DNA of 64,000 nucleotides. It comes from Macrobrachium rosenbergii (Eukaryota; Arthropoda; Malacostraca; Decapoda; Palaemonidae). Of the stretch, positions 12,931-25,927 are shown one piece after another. How positions within the stretch are numbered: the first letter of the stretch is position 1; the number at the start of each line of letters is the position of its first letter. The stretch lies in assembly GCF_040412425.1 (NCBI RefSeq), contig NC_089744.1:22071501-22135500 (forward strand), read 5' to 3'. Both the position numbers and the translations under genes were made by a program. Below the pieces are notes generated by a model, which ran no database searches, was not told the DNA's origin, and saw only the letters and a list, made by a program, of their open reading frames with translations.

Positions 12931-15660
12931 GTGAATTTTTCAATCATTCAACCACATGATTAGCAAGATCATGACTTAATTTGATCACAGCTAGAACAAA
13001 ACTCGCAGAAAACGATGTGGTACTGAACCTCACAACAGAAAAGTCACGAATAAGAAAGGACTAGTAATAGCACAATATATAATTAGCTTGTAGTTTAGGA
13101 AAAGTTAGTGTATAAGATCTTGAGGTGGGGAGGGATCAAGTAACCTAGACCTAATATTAATCATACTAAGGGTTTGTCAGGTTCACCTTAATTCCCCATC
13201 ATTTTTCCAATGTACCGATTTCATAAAACTATTAAGAGAATCGAAAGCTATGAATCTTCAATCAGGATGTGGAATCGACGCAAGGAGAGTGGCATCCTCG
13301 TCATACACAGCCAAATTACTTTCTAAGCCAGACCACGACTGCGCTTATATAACAAATTGTTCTTACAGCAGCACCGCAACTTACTGGATTTCATTACTCA
13401 TTGGTATGACTCAAAAATCTAGAAAAAAACAAGATTTCTTAGGTAACGGATATACAGTATACTGTAAGTGTGCAAAGTACGGTGGATGCTGAAACGAATG
13501 TGATCAATGCACTTTTGTCTAAATCTTTTAGCACGGTTTCCTTTGTTGCCAAGGTAACAGTCCCATGACAACCCGCATGGTGCTTTTTTCTGTTCCTTAT
13601 GTGCAGCCTCGTGAACTCGAGCTTCATTCCAAAACTCTATCCTTGTTTCTGTGTATCTTCAAACAGGTCTGGTGATTTTAAATTACAGGTTAGTGCGTAA
13701 TCTTGCAAGCACGTGATTTTGCCGGGTATTATTTAAAATTATGCACTGGATTTTCTGTTCCATTAGCTTGGGAATTTAAAAGTATATATCCTTCCCGTTT
13801 CCCTCCAAGAAAGCAACGTGAGTTTTTGGCATGTAATAATGAACAGCTAATAGTTGCGTGAAATGAGAAACACTGTCTTGAGGGTATAATAGAATCTGAG
13901 GAAAACGGAAATTCTAAAACACCAGGGGAAGAAGTAAGAAAATTATAATACTATTCAGTATAGAGCAATGCCCATCAAGTAGGTCCATCACTTATTGAAT
14001 CAGTTAAGCACTGGCACGTTGTTCTTTACGGAGTAACAGGAAGGAGGAATCTTTTAAAATCCCGAGGCTAACGGGATAGAAAATCAAATACCTTAATTTA
14101 AGCAAGACCTTGGAAAACCAAGCAAATTAGGTGAGCTTAATTCAGAAAGAAAAAGCAGGCTCTGATTCCGGCAACATATTGGAAACCGAGAATTGTCTTT
14201 TATCTACTTGTGATTTGTCTGTACCGGGAGCGTAAAAAGCAATTCCTAGTCTTAGCTACCTGTCAAAGGCCGAGCAACTGATCCTGGGCCACACTAATCG
14301 CATCAGAACTAATCAAAATTATCAAGCAATATTCTATAATTATTACTAATCAGAAAATTCGGGCTGACCAAGGAGAGAAATGGCCTATTAGTAAATCTGA
14401 TACTAAGAGGGATGAAAGACACCCCGAAGGTAATTTAGGACTTTTGCAAATCATGAACAGTTACCGTATTTAAAAGTAAAACTCTCAGTATGTAAAACAG
14501 TAAACAACAAATACGTTAAAATATGAAGGAAGCACAAAATAAAATGCATCGGGAGCCGAACCGTGGGAAGCCGTTACAGTATATAATAAACAGCCAAAAA
14601 AATATTTTGCAATAGCATGATGTATAGCCGGAGGTGCCGTTAAAGCGGTAAAGCCTTTGCCTTACATTTTAAACGAATTCTTTTAGAGAGAGTGACAAAA
14701 TCCTGCAACTCCTACAACTCTTATTTTATGGTATAAAATAAGAGTCCAGGAACTTCAAGAGAAGAAAATGGATGGAGGTAAGGTCTTGGAAGAGATGAGT
14801 GATGCTTTTTTTTATTTATTTATTTTTTCTAAGGAAGCATAAGTTCGACAGAAAGCCGAAATTTCTAAATACGCAGTGTCTCCATGCATGACCAAGCACT
14901 AGCTTGGATTATGACCTCTTTTGCCTCGAAAGAAGAAAACCATTGATATATTCTTATATTCAAGTGAGCAGTAAAAATTTGAGTGTTTCATGATTATCAA
15001 TCGCAGCAACAGTAGTAGCAATGATAGACGATATTCAAAAGTGTAGCGCTTGAAGTGACTTTCAAACGTATTATAAGAGAAAAAAAAAAAAAACCGATGT
15101 GAACAATTTTTCTTTTATTGTAATAGCGATAGTCCATGTTTAAACTTACAGTCTAGTCCTGGGTCAGCCTTTCTCAATTGGCCCTTACATTAGTATGCGT
15201 GGTCGTGGTGTACCTCGGTTTCTAGGCCGTGGTGTGCACGAACGTACTACAGAAGGTGGTTCAGAAAGGTACGTACCGTTCATAATTATGAGATTTACCG
15301 AATCGTCTGTTTCATATTACCGAAATTTTTTATTGCATGAATATGCTATAGTTAAAAAAGAACTCAGTGACTGAATTACTCATCTAAACTTCGCTGAAGG
15401 ACGGCGCAAGCACGAATTTCCGTTGTAATTTTAAACAAATTATCTTTTTATAGTCTAAGCGCACGCCATCAAAACCGGATTACAGCCTAAAATCGTCTTT
15501 TTATACGTTGGGCGTTAATTGAAGTCTACGTTTTGTGTTACTTACAACCACACGAGGTTTGTGTTTAACATGCAAAATCTGTCACTCATAAATCTATGAT
15601 TTAGGGCGATAAACCTTGTGGTTTAAAATGAACGCTTTTCATGCGTCAACCCCTATCCAG
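12931..15660. other. Unrecognised intergenic sequence
   Basis: No gene, RNA gene or clear repeat was recognised. Open frames are short and lack splice support. A 13-A tract is at about 15080. Confidence 0.6.
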
Positions 15661-15667
15661 AATCTGC

Positions 15668-17130
15668 GGTTCGTGCAGTAAATCGGTTATCATTGTCTAC
15701 GTTTTATGCAGTAAATCAGCTATCAATACCTACGTTTGATGCAGCAGATCGGTTATCATAATCTACGTTTTATGCAGTAAATCAGAAAATCGGTTATCAT
15801 AATCTATGTTTCATGCAGTAAATCGGTTAACATAATCTACGTTTTATGACGTAAATCAGCTATCAGTATCTACTTTTCATGCAGAAAATCGGTTATCATT
15901 ATCTATGTTTTATGTAAGAAATCGGTTATCAATATTTACGCTTCATGAAATAAGTAGGTTATCAATATTTACGTTTTATGCAGTAAATCGGTTATAGCCC
16001 ACTGACTCTACGTTTTATGCAGTTAATCGTTTATCAACATCTACGTTTAATGCAGAAAATCGGTTATCAAAACTTGCATTGTATGCAGTAAATCGGTTAT
16101 CATAATCTACGTTATATGCAGTAAATCAGCTGTTAATATCTACGCTTGATGCAGAAAATCGGTTATCATAATCTACGTTTCATGAAGCAAACCGGTTATC
16201 ATTATCTAGATTTTATGCAGTAAATTAGTTATCATAATCTACGTTTTATGCAGGAAATCGGTCGTCAAAATTTACGTTTTATGAAATGAGTAGGTTATCA
16301 ATATTTATGTTTTATGCAGTAAATCGGTTATCAATATTTGTTTTATGCAGTAAATTGGTTATCACTATCTGCGTTATATGCAGGAAATCGGTCATCAAAA
16401 TTTACGTTTTATGAAGTAAATCAGTTATCGTTATCTACGTTTTATGCAGGAAATCGGTTATCATTATCTACGTTTTATGCAGGAAATCGGTTATCATTAT
16501 CTACGTGGTATGCAGTAAATCGGTCATCAAAATTTACATTTTATGCAGTAAATCTGTTATCATTATCTACGTTTTATGCAGTAAATCGGTTATCATTATC
16601 TACGTTGTATGCAGTAAATCGGTTATCATTATCTACGTTGTATGCAGTAAATCGGTTATCATTATCTACGTTGTATGCAGTAAATCGGTCATCAAAATTT
16701 ACGTTTTATGCAGTAAATCTGTTATCATTATCTACGTTTTATGCAGTAAATTGGTTATCATTATCTATGTTGTATGCAGTAAATCGGTTATCATTATCTA
16801 CGTTTTATGTAGTAAATTGGTAATGATAATCTACGTTTTATGCAGTAAATCTGTTGTCAACATCTACGTTTAATGCAGCAAATTGGTTATCAAAACTTAC
16901 GTTGTATGCAGTACATCGGTTACCATTATCTACGTTTTATGCAGGAAATCAGTCATTAAAATTTACGTTTTATGAAGTAAATTGGTTATCATAATCCATG
17001 TTTTATGCAGTAAATCGGTTATCATAATCTACGTTATATTCAGTAAATCATCTATCAATATCTACGTTTGATGCAGAAAATTGGTTATCAAAATCTACAT
17101 TTTATGCAGTAAATCGGTTATCAAATTGCA
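15668..17130. repeat. 33-bp minisatellite, about 44 copies
   Basis: The unit is built around cagtaaatcggttatcatta followed by tctacgttttatg. Copies diverge at the edges and are most alike at 16430-16830. Because 33 is a multiple of three, two plus-strand frames stay open (161 and 122 codons) and give an 11-residue periodic peptide. This is a by-product of the period rather than evidence of coding. No flanking exon was seen. Confidence 0.93.
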
Positions 17131-17360
17131 CATATTTGGTGTTGAATGCATCATAAAAAAATCCACTATTTTACTAGTTCAATTTATCGTTTAAACTCTT
17201 AAGTTATAATAACCTGTCATATGTTTTATGTTTCATGCACGCTCCATCTACCAATTTTTTTCCAGGCCACCGCCCGTGCCCAGTGTGGCGCTCGTTAAAT
17301 TACACCCTGGAATCGATATCACGCACAAAGGGGGATGAAATCTATTGCCACGGGTTACAT

Positions 17361-17887
17361 CAAAGCTTGATACGTACAAAGCTTCCAAAACCTCTAAAAA
17401 TCAAAGCTTGATACGTATAAAGCTTCCAAAACCTCTAAAAATCAAAGCTTGATATGTACAAAGCTTCTAAACCTCTAAAAATCAAAGCTTGATACGCGTG
17501 AAGCTTCCAAAACCTCTAAAAATCAAAGCTTGATACGTACAAAGCTTCTAAACCTCTAAAAATCAAAGCTTGGTGCGTGAAAAGCTTCCAAAAACCTCTA
17601 AGAATCAAAGCCTTATACGTGTAAAGCTTCCCAAGCCTCTCAAAATCAAAACTTGATACGTATAAAGCTTCCCAAACCTCTAAGAATCAAAGCCTGATAC
17701 GTGTAAAGCTTCCAAAGCCTCTAAAAATCAAAGCTTGATACGTATGAAGCTTCCCAAACCTTTAAAAATCAAAGCTTGATGCGTGAAAAGCTTCCAAAAC
17801 CTCTAAAAATCAAAGCTTGATACGTATAAAGCTTCCCAAGCCTTTAAAAATCAAAGCTTGATATGTACAAAGCTTCCAAAACCTCTA
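17361..17887. repeat. 41-bp minisatellite, about 13 copies
   Basis: The unit is caaagcttgatacgtacaaa followed by gcttccaaaacctctaaaaat. Each copy carries two AAGCTT palindromes around a tacgta core. It starts about 230 bp after the 33-bp array but shares no unit with it. Confidence 0.93.
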
Positions 17888-18119
17888 TGTGATGAAAACG
17901 ATTAACGACATTCACTCTTTTTTATATTTATTCCATTATTTGGTGGGAGTGGGCATTGCAGCTTTTGATAGATGACCTATATAAAGGGAAGGGGGTCAGA
18001 CGGCAGAATTAGGCAATATAACATTTGCCCTCATAAAATTCTGAGTAAGATCATTACATTAATGAATGATTAATTCATATTCTTCGTAAATTTTCAGACA
18101 GGAAAAGTGCAATGTGAGT

Positions 18120-18375
18120 AGAATTGGAATCTAAAATTTAGGCCAAAAGCCAAGCGCTGGGACCTATGATGTCACTCAAGGCTGAAAATAATGTTGAAAC
18201 AATTTTTAGAAGCAGGTGGAAAGAAAGACTGGAGAAAGAGAATATGAACGGAGGTATAGTAAAATGAAAGCAAGGCTTTGTAGCTAGGGGCCGGAGGGAC
18301 GCTGCAAGGAACCGTAAGTAATGCCTACAGCGTACCGCGTGAAGTTCACTGCCGGCACTACCCCTATACGGAGAG
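18120..18375 (+). mobile_element. Dispersed repeat family A, copy 1
   Basis: Shared blocks include ccaagcgctgggacctatga, tgttgaaacaattttta and agggacgctgcaaggaacc. Related copies are at 24215, 46845 and 48580 (reverse). The family has no visible coding capacity. It could be a SINE or MITE type; its ends were not resolved. Confidence 0.75.
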
Positions 18376-18590
18376 ACGTACAAAAATAAGTCTATGGAAC
18401 CAAGATTTAGAATTTGCTGAATATAGTAGATAATTGCTCTCCTGGTGTGTCCCTACGTTTCATACACATTAATGTGGTTCCCCTTCATGCTCTTACGTCA
18501 ATATTTATGCGGACGTCTGCACATTTCAGACATTCGCTCCAACATACAGCATCATTTGCCTAATATACTGTATGTTGGAGTTTATGTCTG

Positions 18591-18689
18591 GAATTTGCAC
18601 GATAATTTAATTGACGTAACTTGAGGTATTCATAGTTCTTGAAGGAAAAATAAGTCTTGAATAAACTGACTAGTCTATAAAGGTCAACC

Positions 18690-18760
<71 letters not shown>

Positions 18761-18899
18761 AGTGAAAATATTGTTTCAACTACAGACCAACATTAAGTCC
18801 TAAATGATTTTGCAGTTCAAACTATATTTTTATTTATTTCTCCTTCAAGGAATATGAATACCTCAAGTTACGTCAATTTAATTACCGTGCAAATTAGAA
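18591..18899. repeat. Fold-back element with about 65-bp arms around a CT array
   Basis: The left arm 18591-18654 contains ttgacgtaacttgaggtatt, and its reverse complement appears in the right arm 18834-18899 with few mismatches. The spacer carries (CT)n at 18693-18758. A short hairpin (ccaacatacag / ctgtatgttgg) lies just upstream at about 18539-18577. Confidence 0.8.
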
Positions 18900-19095
18900 T
18901 AAAAGGTAAATTCACCAGATGAAATGTGGTAAAAACACCAAAAGAAATGTCTGATGCCACGATCGGGAATGAAGGCATGCGCCATCTACAACAAGGCCCA
19001 GATAGGTCTTTGAACTCCAACGGTCCTCTAGGCGTGTGGTCATCTTCAAAGAATTTCCGCTCAAGGCCGGATTTTCTTTCACTAATATTAAAAAA

Positions 19096-19412
19096 CGTCA
19101 AAAGTTATAACATTTTAAAGCTATTTCGCATTGAGAACAACAGTTCCTCAGCTTTATACGGTCTATAGATTACTTGTTTACAGGCAAAGTGATGCAGTAT
19201 GTAGCAAAATGTACCAGTGATATTGCAAATTCTTACAAGCTGAGCTAAACACAACACAAAAAAGTTATAACATTTTGCAGCTATTTCGCACTTAGAACAA
19301 ATGCACGACAGTTTTCATACGGTCTATATATTACTAGTTCGTAGGCAAAGTGTTATATAGCAAAATAAATCAATGATATTGCAAGTTCTTCCAAGCTGGA
19401 CTAAGTGCACCG
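19096..19412. repeat. Diverged tandem duplication of about 160 bp
   Basis: Two adjacent segments share aaaagttataacatttt, cagctatttcgca, atacggtctata and gatattgcaa in the same order. Divergence is substantial. Confidence 0.7.
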
Positions 19413-19748
19413 CAGAGCATTGGCGCAGAGGAGACACTTCGCAGCAATCATCGAAAAATTCGTCAAAATGACGAGACAAAAACTCACGTCTAACGGTGAT
19501 GTGACTCACGGAAATGCCGAGACCCGATTCGAAAGAAGTTCTACTACTCAGGGTATAAAGAGATGCCTCACTTTACTGTACTTTGGTTTTACCATTGCCT
19601 GCGCCCACTTGTTCGACTGCTTCAAAATATGCCTTCACAAGGATACCGGCGCTGGTGTAGAAATCCTCAATGACGTCAGGGTAGATATATAATAAAATAT
19701 AAATAAAACGAGAGCTTTCGATAATCTGCTCGATTCTCCTTAGCAGAG

Positions 19749-19810
<62 letters not shown>

Positions 19811-19990
19811 CATTTAGCGGATGAACCCTATTCGTATGGAACAAGCCCACAAGGGCCACTCACTTGAAATTCAAGCTGCCAAAGAATATGGTGTTCATTT
19901 GAAAGAAGTAACACAACGTAATAAGAAATGCAGAAAGAAGAGATCAGTTATTAGAAAAGACAAAAATAAATGAACAAATCAATAAGTAAA
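19749..19990 (-). mobile_element. Retrotransposon 3' end with (AAT)n tail, copy 1
   Basis: The (ATT)n at 19749-19810 is followed by gatgaaccctattcgtatgg and cttgaaattcaagctgcc, a block repeated beside other (AAT)n arrays at 23514, 41936, 45320, 53555 and 59130. Read on the minus strand, the trinucleotide array is the 3' tail. The copy holds only 3' untranslated sequence. Confidence 0.7.
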
Positions 19991-20125
19991 TAAATAAATA
20001 AAGATGTAAAAATGCAGGTCCTCGAACGCTCTCGTTTTATATATAACTGTAAAATTGTCACTGACATCGTTGTGGATTTCTTCACCCTAAGTGACTCATG
20101 CGATTACGAGATTTTTATAAATATA

Positions 20126-20290
20126 CCTGCACTTATAACGAGATTTTTTTTTAAATACCTGCACTTACAACAAGATTTTTATAAATACCTGCACTTACAA
20201 CGAGATTTTTATAAATAACTGCACTTACGAGATTTTTTTTAAATACCTGCACTTACAACGAGATTTTTTTTATAAATACCTTCACTTACA
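20126..20290. repeat. Minisatellite of about 31-34 bp, five to six copies
   Basis: Copies of tacctgcacttacaacgaga plus an AT-rich tail of variable length follow each other with slippage in the T-run. Confidence 0.85.
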
Positions 20291-20299
20291 TAATGTACA

Positions 20300-21533
20300 A
20301 TAGCATAGATGTGTAGTCTGGCCCTACACTCTGCAAACCAAATCAAAGATCTTTACCTATACTACCCATTCGTCTTTGTTTAAAGCTAAGCTTGCTTAGT
20401 ACAACTTGATCAATGCCTGGGTTGAGAGGGCGTAATGTTTCCTGACCTTTCCAGGAGCTATTTTGTGACATAACAAGGTCTCGCTACCTATTCATTTATA
20501 CTGGCACATCCTCAAAAATAAAAACATCAACAAGCAAAGGTCAGTAACTTTCCGAAACGTTCTGTGTTCCATCTGCCTCGGATAAAGGGGTGTTAACATT
20601 AATATTACTCATTCCTCTTTTTTTTTTAACCATCCTAATCCCAATCTGAGTTTTACTTCCATTCCCCTGCTGACTAAAGCAGAATGTCAGATTACTCATT
20701 CCAGGGTAGCAGTCCGTCAAATAAAACTATCGCACAAAAGAGGATCAATAGTGCGATTCGAAAACTACATTAACTCAGGATACATATTTCCCCCAACATA
20801 AGTTTGGAAAGCCAGTTCAACTGTTAGTTATGCAATCGACCAGCGCGCACTGTTGTTAGTTATCAAAACGAAAATGAATTAAGTGAGTCTTAGAAGAAAC
20901 TAACTAATGTGTTACAGTCATTGGCGAGATAAGCCAATTAACACTGTACTTATTTCTCAGTCTCTGGGAGTAAATAGAGTCAACAATAGAGTTTGTGAAC
21001 TGAAAAACAAATCAGTACGAGTTCGTTCACAGGAGTCTTTGTTCGCTCGCTAATCAATTAACCAAATTTGAACAGAATAAAAAATCTGCATCGGAAGGAG
21101 GAGAAAAAAGAGAGGCAAACAATGAAATCGCAGAATAAAACGGAGATGAGAGAACGCGTTTGAGTTAATCAGGTTTCGAAAGGGAAGAGAGAGAGAGAGT
21201 GGGAACAGACAATGAACTTTAAGAGCGAGTGTGTTCGCGTCGTCAACTTTATTCTGAACAGAAAATAAAAAATGGTTTTGGTCTGAAAATACGCGTAATG
21301 ATAAACAATTTGCTGTGACATATCTGCAAAAAAGCTGTGATACTGCAGGGCCTATGGAATATTCCCAGTTTTAAAAGAGAGAGGAAAGCAACGGAAAAAT
21401 GGCGATTTTTAGACGAGAAGTATCCAATATTCGAGGCTTTCGCTGGTGAAAACTTACGATGGATGAATAAAGTTTGGATAAACGACATTCCTTCGCTTGG
21501 ATATGACTAGACACTTTTAAGATAAAAATTCCC

Positions 21534-21535
<2 letters not shown>
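20300..21535. other. Unrecognised intergenic sequence
   Basis: No gene or family was recognised. There is a short GA run near 21187. Confidence 0.55.
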
Positions 21536-21538
<3 letters not shown>

Positions 21539-21595
<57 letters not shown>

Positions 21596-21717
21596 AATAG
21601 ATTTACTTTTGACACTTGGCGATTTGTTTCGTTTTTTTCTGTGCAACTTTTACGAATGGAGAGATCATCAGATGAATACGTTATATATATACCTATCAAA
21701 CACACACACACACACAC

Positions 21718-21814
<97 letters not shown>
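21539..21814. repeat. (CT)n, (CA)n and (TA)n arrays
   Basis: (CT)n occupies about 21539-21591, (CA)n about 21700-21720 and (TA)n about 21722-21814. The TA array directly abuts the left inverted arm of the Penelope-like fragment. Confidence 0.95.
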
Positions 21815-21816
<2 letters not shown>

Positions 21817-22525
21817 AATATAAGGAAGCCCATAGAAATTCCAAAATGTGGAAAATAAAGGCTATATTTCAGAGACCAAACTGCCTCTCTCCTCAGCCAA
21901 ATAGTGAATGAGAAAAAGTTACAGAAAAGCAGCATTTATACCAGAAGATCCATAGGTCAGCCGTTAAGTCACTCCGGTTGACAATTTCTCTTTAATCTTC
22001 TTAATCACTGGTTTGGAGGAAGATTTTATCTATAAAATATCTGAATCCCAGGCGCCTCTTGAGAGATTCATTGCATTTCTTTGTTTAATCAAGGCTGATT
22101 CCACCATCTGGCTTTTGAACCGAGAATTGCTGCTATAAATTATACGAGACATATTCCAGTTTATTCTGTGGTTATGGTTATTTATGTGGTTAAAAATAGC
22201 TGAGCTCTGTTGTCCGTACCTAGCTGAACGTTCATGCTGTATTAATCTTTGGGGAAGTGATTTGCCTGGGAAGCCGATATAAGACTGGTGACAGTCGAGG
22301 CAAGGGATTTCGTAAACGCCTGTGTCTTTGGGGAATGGTTTTTGTTGGACGTTAATCAGGGATTTGGCTAAGGTATTTGGGTAGGTAAAATACTGCTTCT
22401 CTGTAACAGTTTCTCATTCACTATTTGCCTGAGGAGAGAGATGGTTTGGTCTCTGAAATATAGCCTTTATTTTCCAAACTTTGGCGTTTCTACGGGCTCC
22501 TTTATATTTGATTGAATTCTGTTTT
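21815..22525 (-). mobile_element. Penelope-like retroelement fragment with inverted flanks
   Basis: The fragment is bounded by about 110-bp inverted arms: 21815-21928, containing aaaataaaggctatatttca, and its reverse complement at 22396-22520. Each arm abuts a (TA)n array outside. The minus-strand interior encodes a GIY-YIG endonuclease domain. Penelope-like elements are known for a C-terminal GIY-YIG domain and for complex direct or inverted terminal copies, which fits this layout. The reverse-transcriptase part is absent, so the copy is 5'-truncated. Confidence 0.75.
22030..22413 (-). pseudogene. GIY-YIG endonuclease domain of a Penelope-like element
   Basis: The minus strand is open for 127 codons with no frameshift, from an in-frame TGA at 22414-22416 down to TAG at 22030-22032, but without an ATG at its beginning. 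It contains TGVYEIPCLDCHQSYIGF, giving the GVY and YIG halves of the motif and a CxxC pair between them. It continues with GKSLPQRLIQHERSAR and SSAIFNHINNHNHRINWN, matching the conserved order in Penelope-like elements. The N-terminal reverse transcriptase is missing. Intact reading over this length suggests a fairly recent insertion. Confidence 0.75.
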
Positions 22526-22543
22526 AACAGAAAATATTTCACA

Positions 22544-22830
<287 letters not shown>

Positions 22831-22884
<54 letters not shown>

Positions 22885-22929
22885 CATATATATACACTAT
22901 TGGATTACAGTAAAAGATATTCATACATG

Positions 22930-23004
<75 letters not shown>
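22831..23004. repeat. (GT)n-(TA)n compound arrays
   Basis: Short (GT)n then (TA)n to about 22880, a 50-bp unique spacer, and (TA)n again at 22937-23004. Confidence 0.95.
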
Positions 23005-23006
<2 letters not shown>

Positions 23007-23513
23007 TTACTGAAAGTTCATGCACATGTGACGTCTATTATTTTAAGACAGCACTTCTCTACTTTCCCACAACATCTCGTCTCATCATCAGTGTCAAAAC
23101 TCTCAAGGAAAAGACGACGAGAGTTGGCTCTAAGTTGTTCCATTTATTATCTCCCGCCGACAGCTGTTCTGGGAAGTTTTGAGACAACAGTAGCGGAAAC
23201 ACAAAGTTCAGTGTTGAATAGAGGCCGAAAAGACTAACAGCTGAAACTATTGATACCGCCCCGCGTCGTGGAGAAGAGAAGAGTATGTATGGCTTTTGCG
23301 TTGAGAGAAAACTGTACTAAGGCAAAAAAAAAAAATAATAATAATAAAAATATTTCCAATAAAAAAATTTTCTTTATATATTTCCAAACAGTTTTTGTGC
23401 CCACAGGAACAATATTCTGGGGATTCAATGTAAAGCCATAACATTTTTCAATGTGAATGTAGATTATTATTCCTAAATCTTTTTATTCACATAGTAATCC
23501 CTTACAACAGACA

Positions 23514-23580
<67 letters not shown>

Positions 23581-23990
23581 CAGATGAACCCTATTCATAT
23601 GGTACAAGCCCACAGGAGCTACTGACTTGAAATTCAAACTTCCAAAGACTATAGTGATCATTTGAAAGAAGCAACACAAGGTAATGGAATAAACAGACAG
23701 AAGAGACCAATTAACAGAAAATAAAAAATCAATGAACAAATTAACAAATAAACAGGTAAAAATGTATGTAAATGATTAAAATACAAGGAGAATTGTTTAA
23801 GGGTAGTATGCGTTGCATCTTCTTTGAACTCTTGAGGTTCCAACTGCACAAGGTCCTCTGGGAGACAGAAAATAAGGAAAGGGCAATAGCGAATCTACCA
23901 GCGAGATCATTATTTCTATTTTCTAAGTTCAATGTGAATCCTTCACGCGTCATTGAATCCGTGGACATGTGGAAAGGATCTCATGATTAT
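23514..23990 (-). mobile_element. Retrotransposon 3' end with (AAT)n tail, copy 2
   Basis: (ATT)n at 23514-23577 is followed by the shared block gatgaaccctattcatatgg. Further in (about 23770-23880) lies a segment matching the C-terminal coding end of the family (compare 59261-59345), read on the minus strand. It is truncated and interrupted by stops. Confidence 0.7.
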
Positions 23991-24214
23991 TTGAGGTAGT
24001 CCTATACCGATTTGGTAACGGGAGTAATTGAATAACTTTACTTTGGAGGATAAACTGAATCAAGAACAAGACCAAGAAGGAACCTCTGAGATATCATGGT
24101 AATCTATCAGTGACAACTTGATACAGTTTTCCTACCCTAAAGAAACTTCATCTCTGCATCATTTGATGAACTGCCTCAAAGATACAGGTCTCTTGGGAAA
24201 CTCAAATGAAACCT

Positions 24215-24460
24215 TAGGAATGGAACTGGCCAAGTGCTGGGACCTGTGAGGTCATTCAGCGCTGGAAATAATGTTGAAACAATTGTTAGGAGAGGGTGGA
24301 AGGTAAGATGGAAGGAAGAGAATATGAGCGGAGGCAGAGTAAAAGGAAATGATGGAGGTTGCAGCTAGGGGCCTAAGGGACGCTGCAAAGAACCTTCAGT
24401 AATGCCTACAGTGCACCGCACGAGGTGCACTTTTAGCACTGCCTCCTATGGAGAAAACCT
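24215..24460 (+). mobile_element. Dispersed repeat family A, copy 2
   Basis: It contains tgttgaaacaattgttagga, gagggtggaaggtaagatgg and gggacgctgcaaagaacctt in the same order as the copy at 18120. Confidence 0.75.
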
Positions 24461-24469
24461 TCGAAAACA

Positions 24470-25560
24470 TATAAAATGCTTAATTGACCATATACTACCT
24501 GGTTGAGCATAAGACTTTTGCTACTCTTTTCATTAAAAAAAAAAAAAAACTTGTATGTTTGTGGAAGCTACAAATAAGACTGCCTTCGTGCTTATTAGTT
24601 TTGTTAATTGGGCTTTGTAGCGCAATAACTGTCAAATAAAATCTGAAATAACTTGTATCCGAAATCTAATTGGAATAAGAACAACAACAGGAATAAAAAA
24701 AAAATGATAATTGACTTTTGCGGATTTAAAACTTTCTGGAAGGAAGAGGCATTCTTAACTGTCAAAAAATGCTAATAAATCATTTTCTTTAAGTCTAAAC
24801 ATTTTCAAGCATTATTTGATATTACATTATTAGAGGACGATAAAGAATAAACGCATTTACCTACAAATCATTTTCCGGAAACTCAAGAAAATTCATCGAG
24901 ATTACCCCCCAGAAGGAATTAACATTTATGTCTTTGGCACTATGGTTAGAAAATTTCCAGCTAATTCAACAGATTTCCTTTCAACTTGATCATGAAAAGG
25001 ACCGGAATGTTGCCACCCGCTACGCTCAATTTTTGTATTATCAACTAAACCTTACAAATAGAAAGTACCTACCTAGCTACATTGGAAACGACGTCATAAA
25101 TTTCATTTCACTGTAGTATTAAAGATTTAGGATAACCTCATCTACTCGGATTTAAACTATGTTTTTGTCAAAAGTCACAAAATATTAGGGACCTTGAGTC
25201 GTAAGTCTCCGAGATGGACTGTGACTCCTCTGACAACTACGTATTAAAGCTCCATCATAAATTCTAGAAAGTCCTCTAAGTACTTTCGTCAGGAAGTAAA
25301 ATCGCATCCAGACTAAACCTGTACTGAAGCAAAACTATATTCTCACGCAATGCGCAAGAAACGCAACAGTATTCAGATGACCCCAATGACATGACTGCTG
25401 ATACTGCAAGTTTCTCAAACTTGCTTTGGATAAGTTAAGATCATAAAACTCCTTATTCTCATTAAGCAAGCGGCAGGATTAACACTCTTGATAGATAGAC
25501 AAGTAGGAACAGAAAGGGAAAAGCAGAATCACGGTTAAATCAGCGGCCCTTTTAAGAACT
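24470..25560. other. Unrecognised intergenic sequence
   Basis: AT-rich sequence with short A-runs. No exon, RNA gene or family was recognised. Confidence 0.55.
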
Positions 25561-25574
25561 TACATCAAATTGGA

Positions 25575-25575
<1 letters not shown>

Positions 25576-25640
<65 letters not shown>

Positions 25641-25710
25641 AATAGGTCAGCAACCCTCGAAAAATTACGAAAGTTCTTGTTTTTACAAGTCAATATAGAA
25701 CATAACATTT

Positions 25711-25786
<76 letters not shown>

Positions 25787-25852
25787 TGATAGGTCAGCAA
25801 TCCTCGAAAAATGACGAAAGTTCTCGCTTTCACAAGTAAATATAGAACATAA

Positions 25853-25927
<75 letters not shown>

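Noticed and set aside
16338..16873. Two overlapping open frames of 161 and 122 codons encoding an 11-residue repeat
   Set aside because: They arise from the 33-bp period of a minisatellite. Both frames are open at once, and no exon or signal context exists.
15668..17887. CRISPR-like array (regular repeats)
   Set aside because: Repeats are contiguous with no unique spacers, and the window is eukaryotic nuclear DNA.
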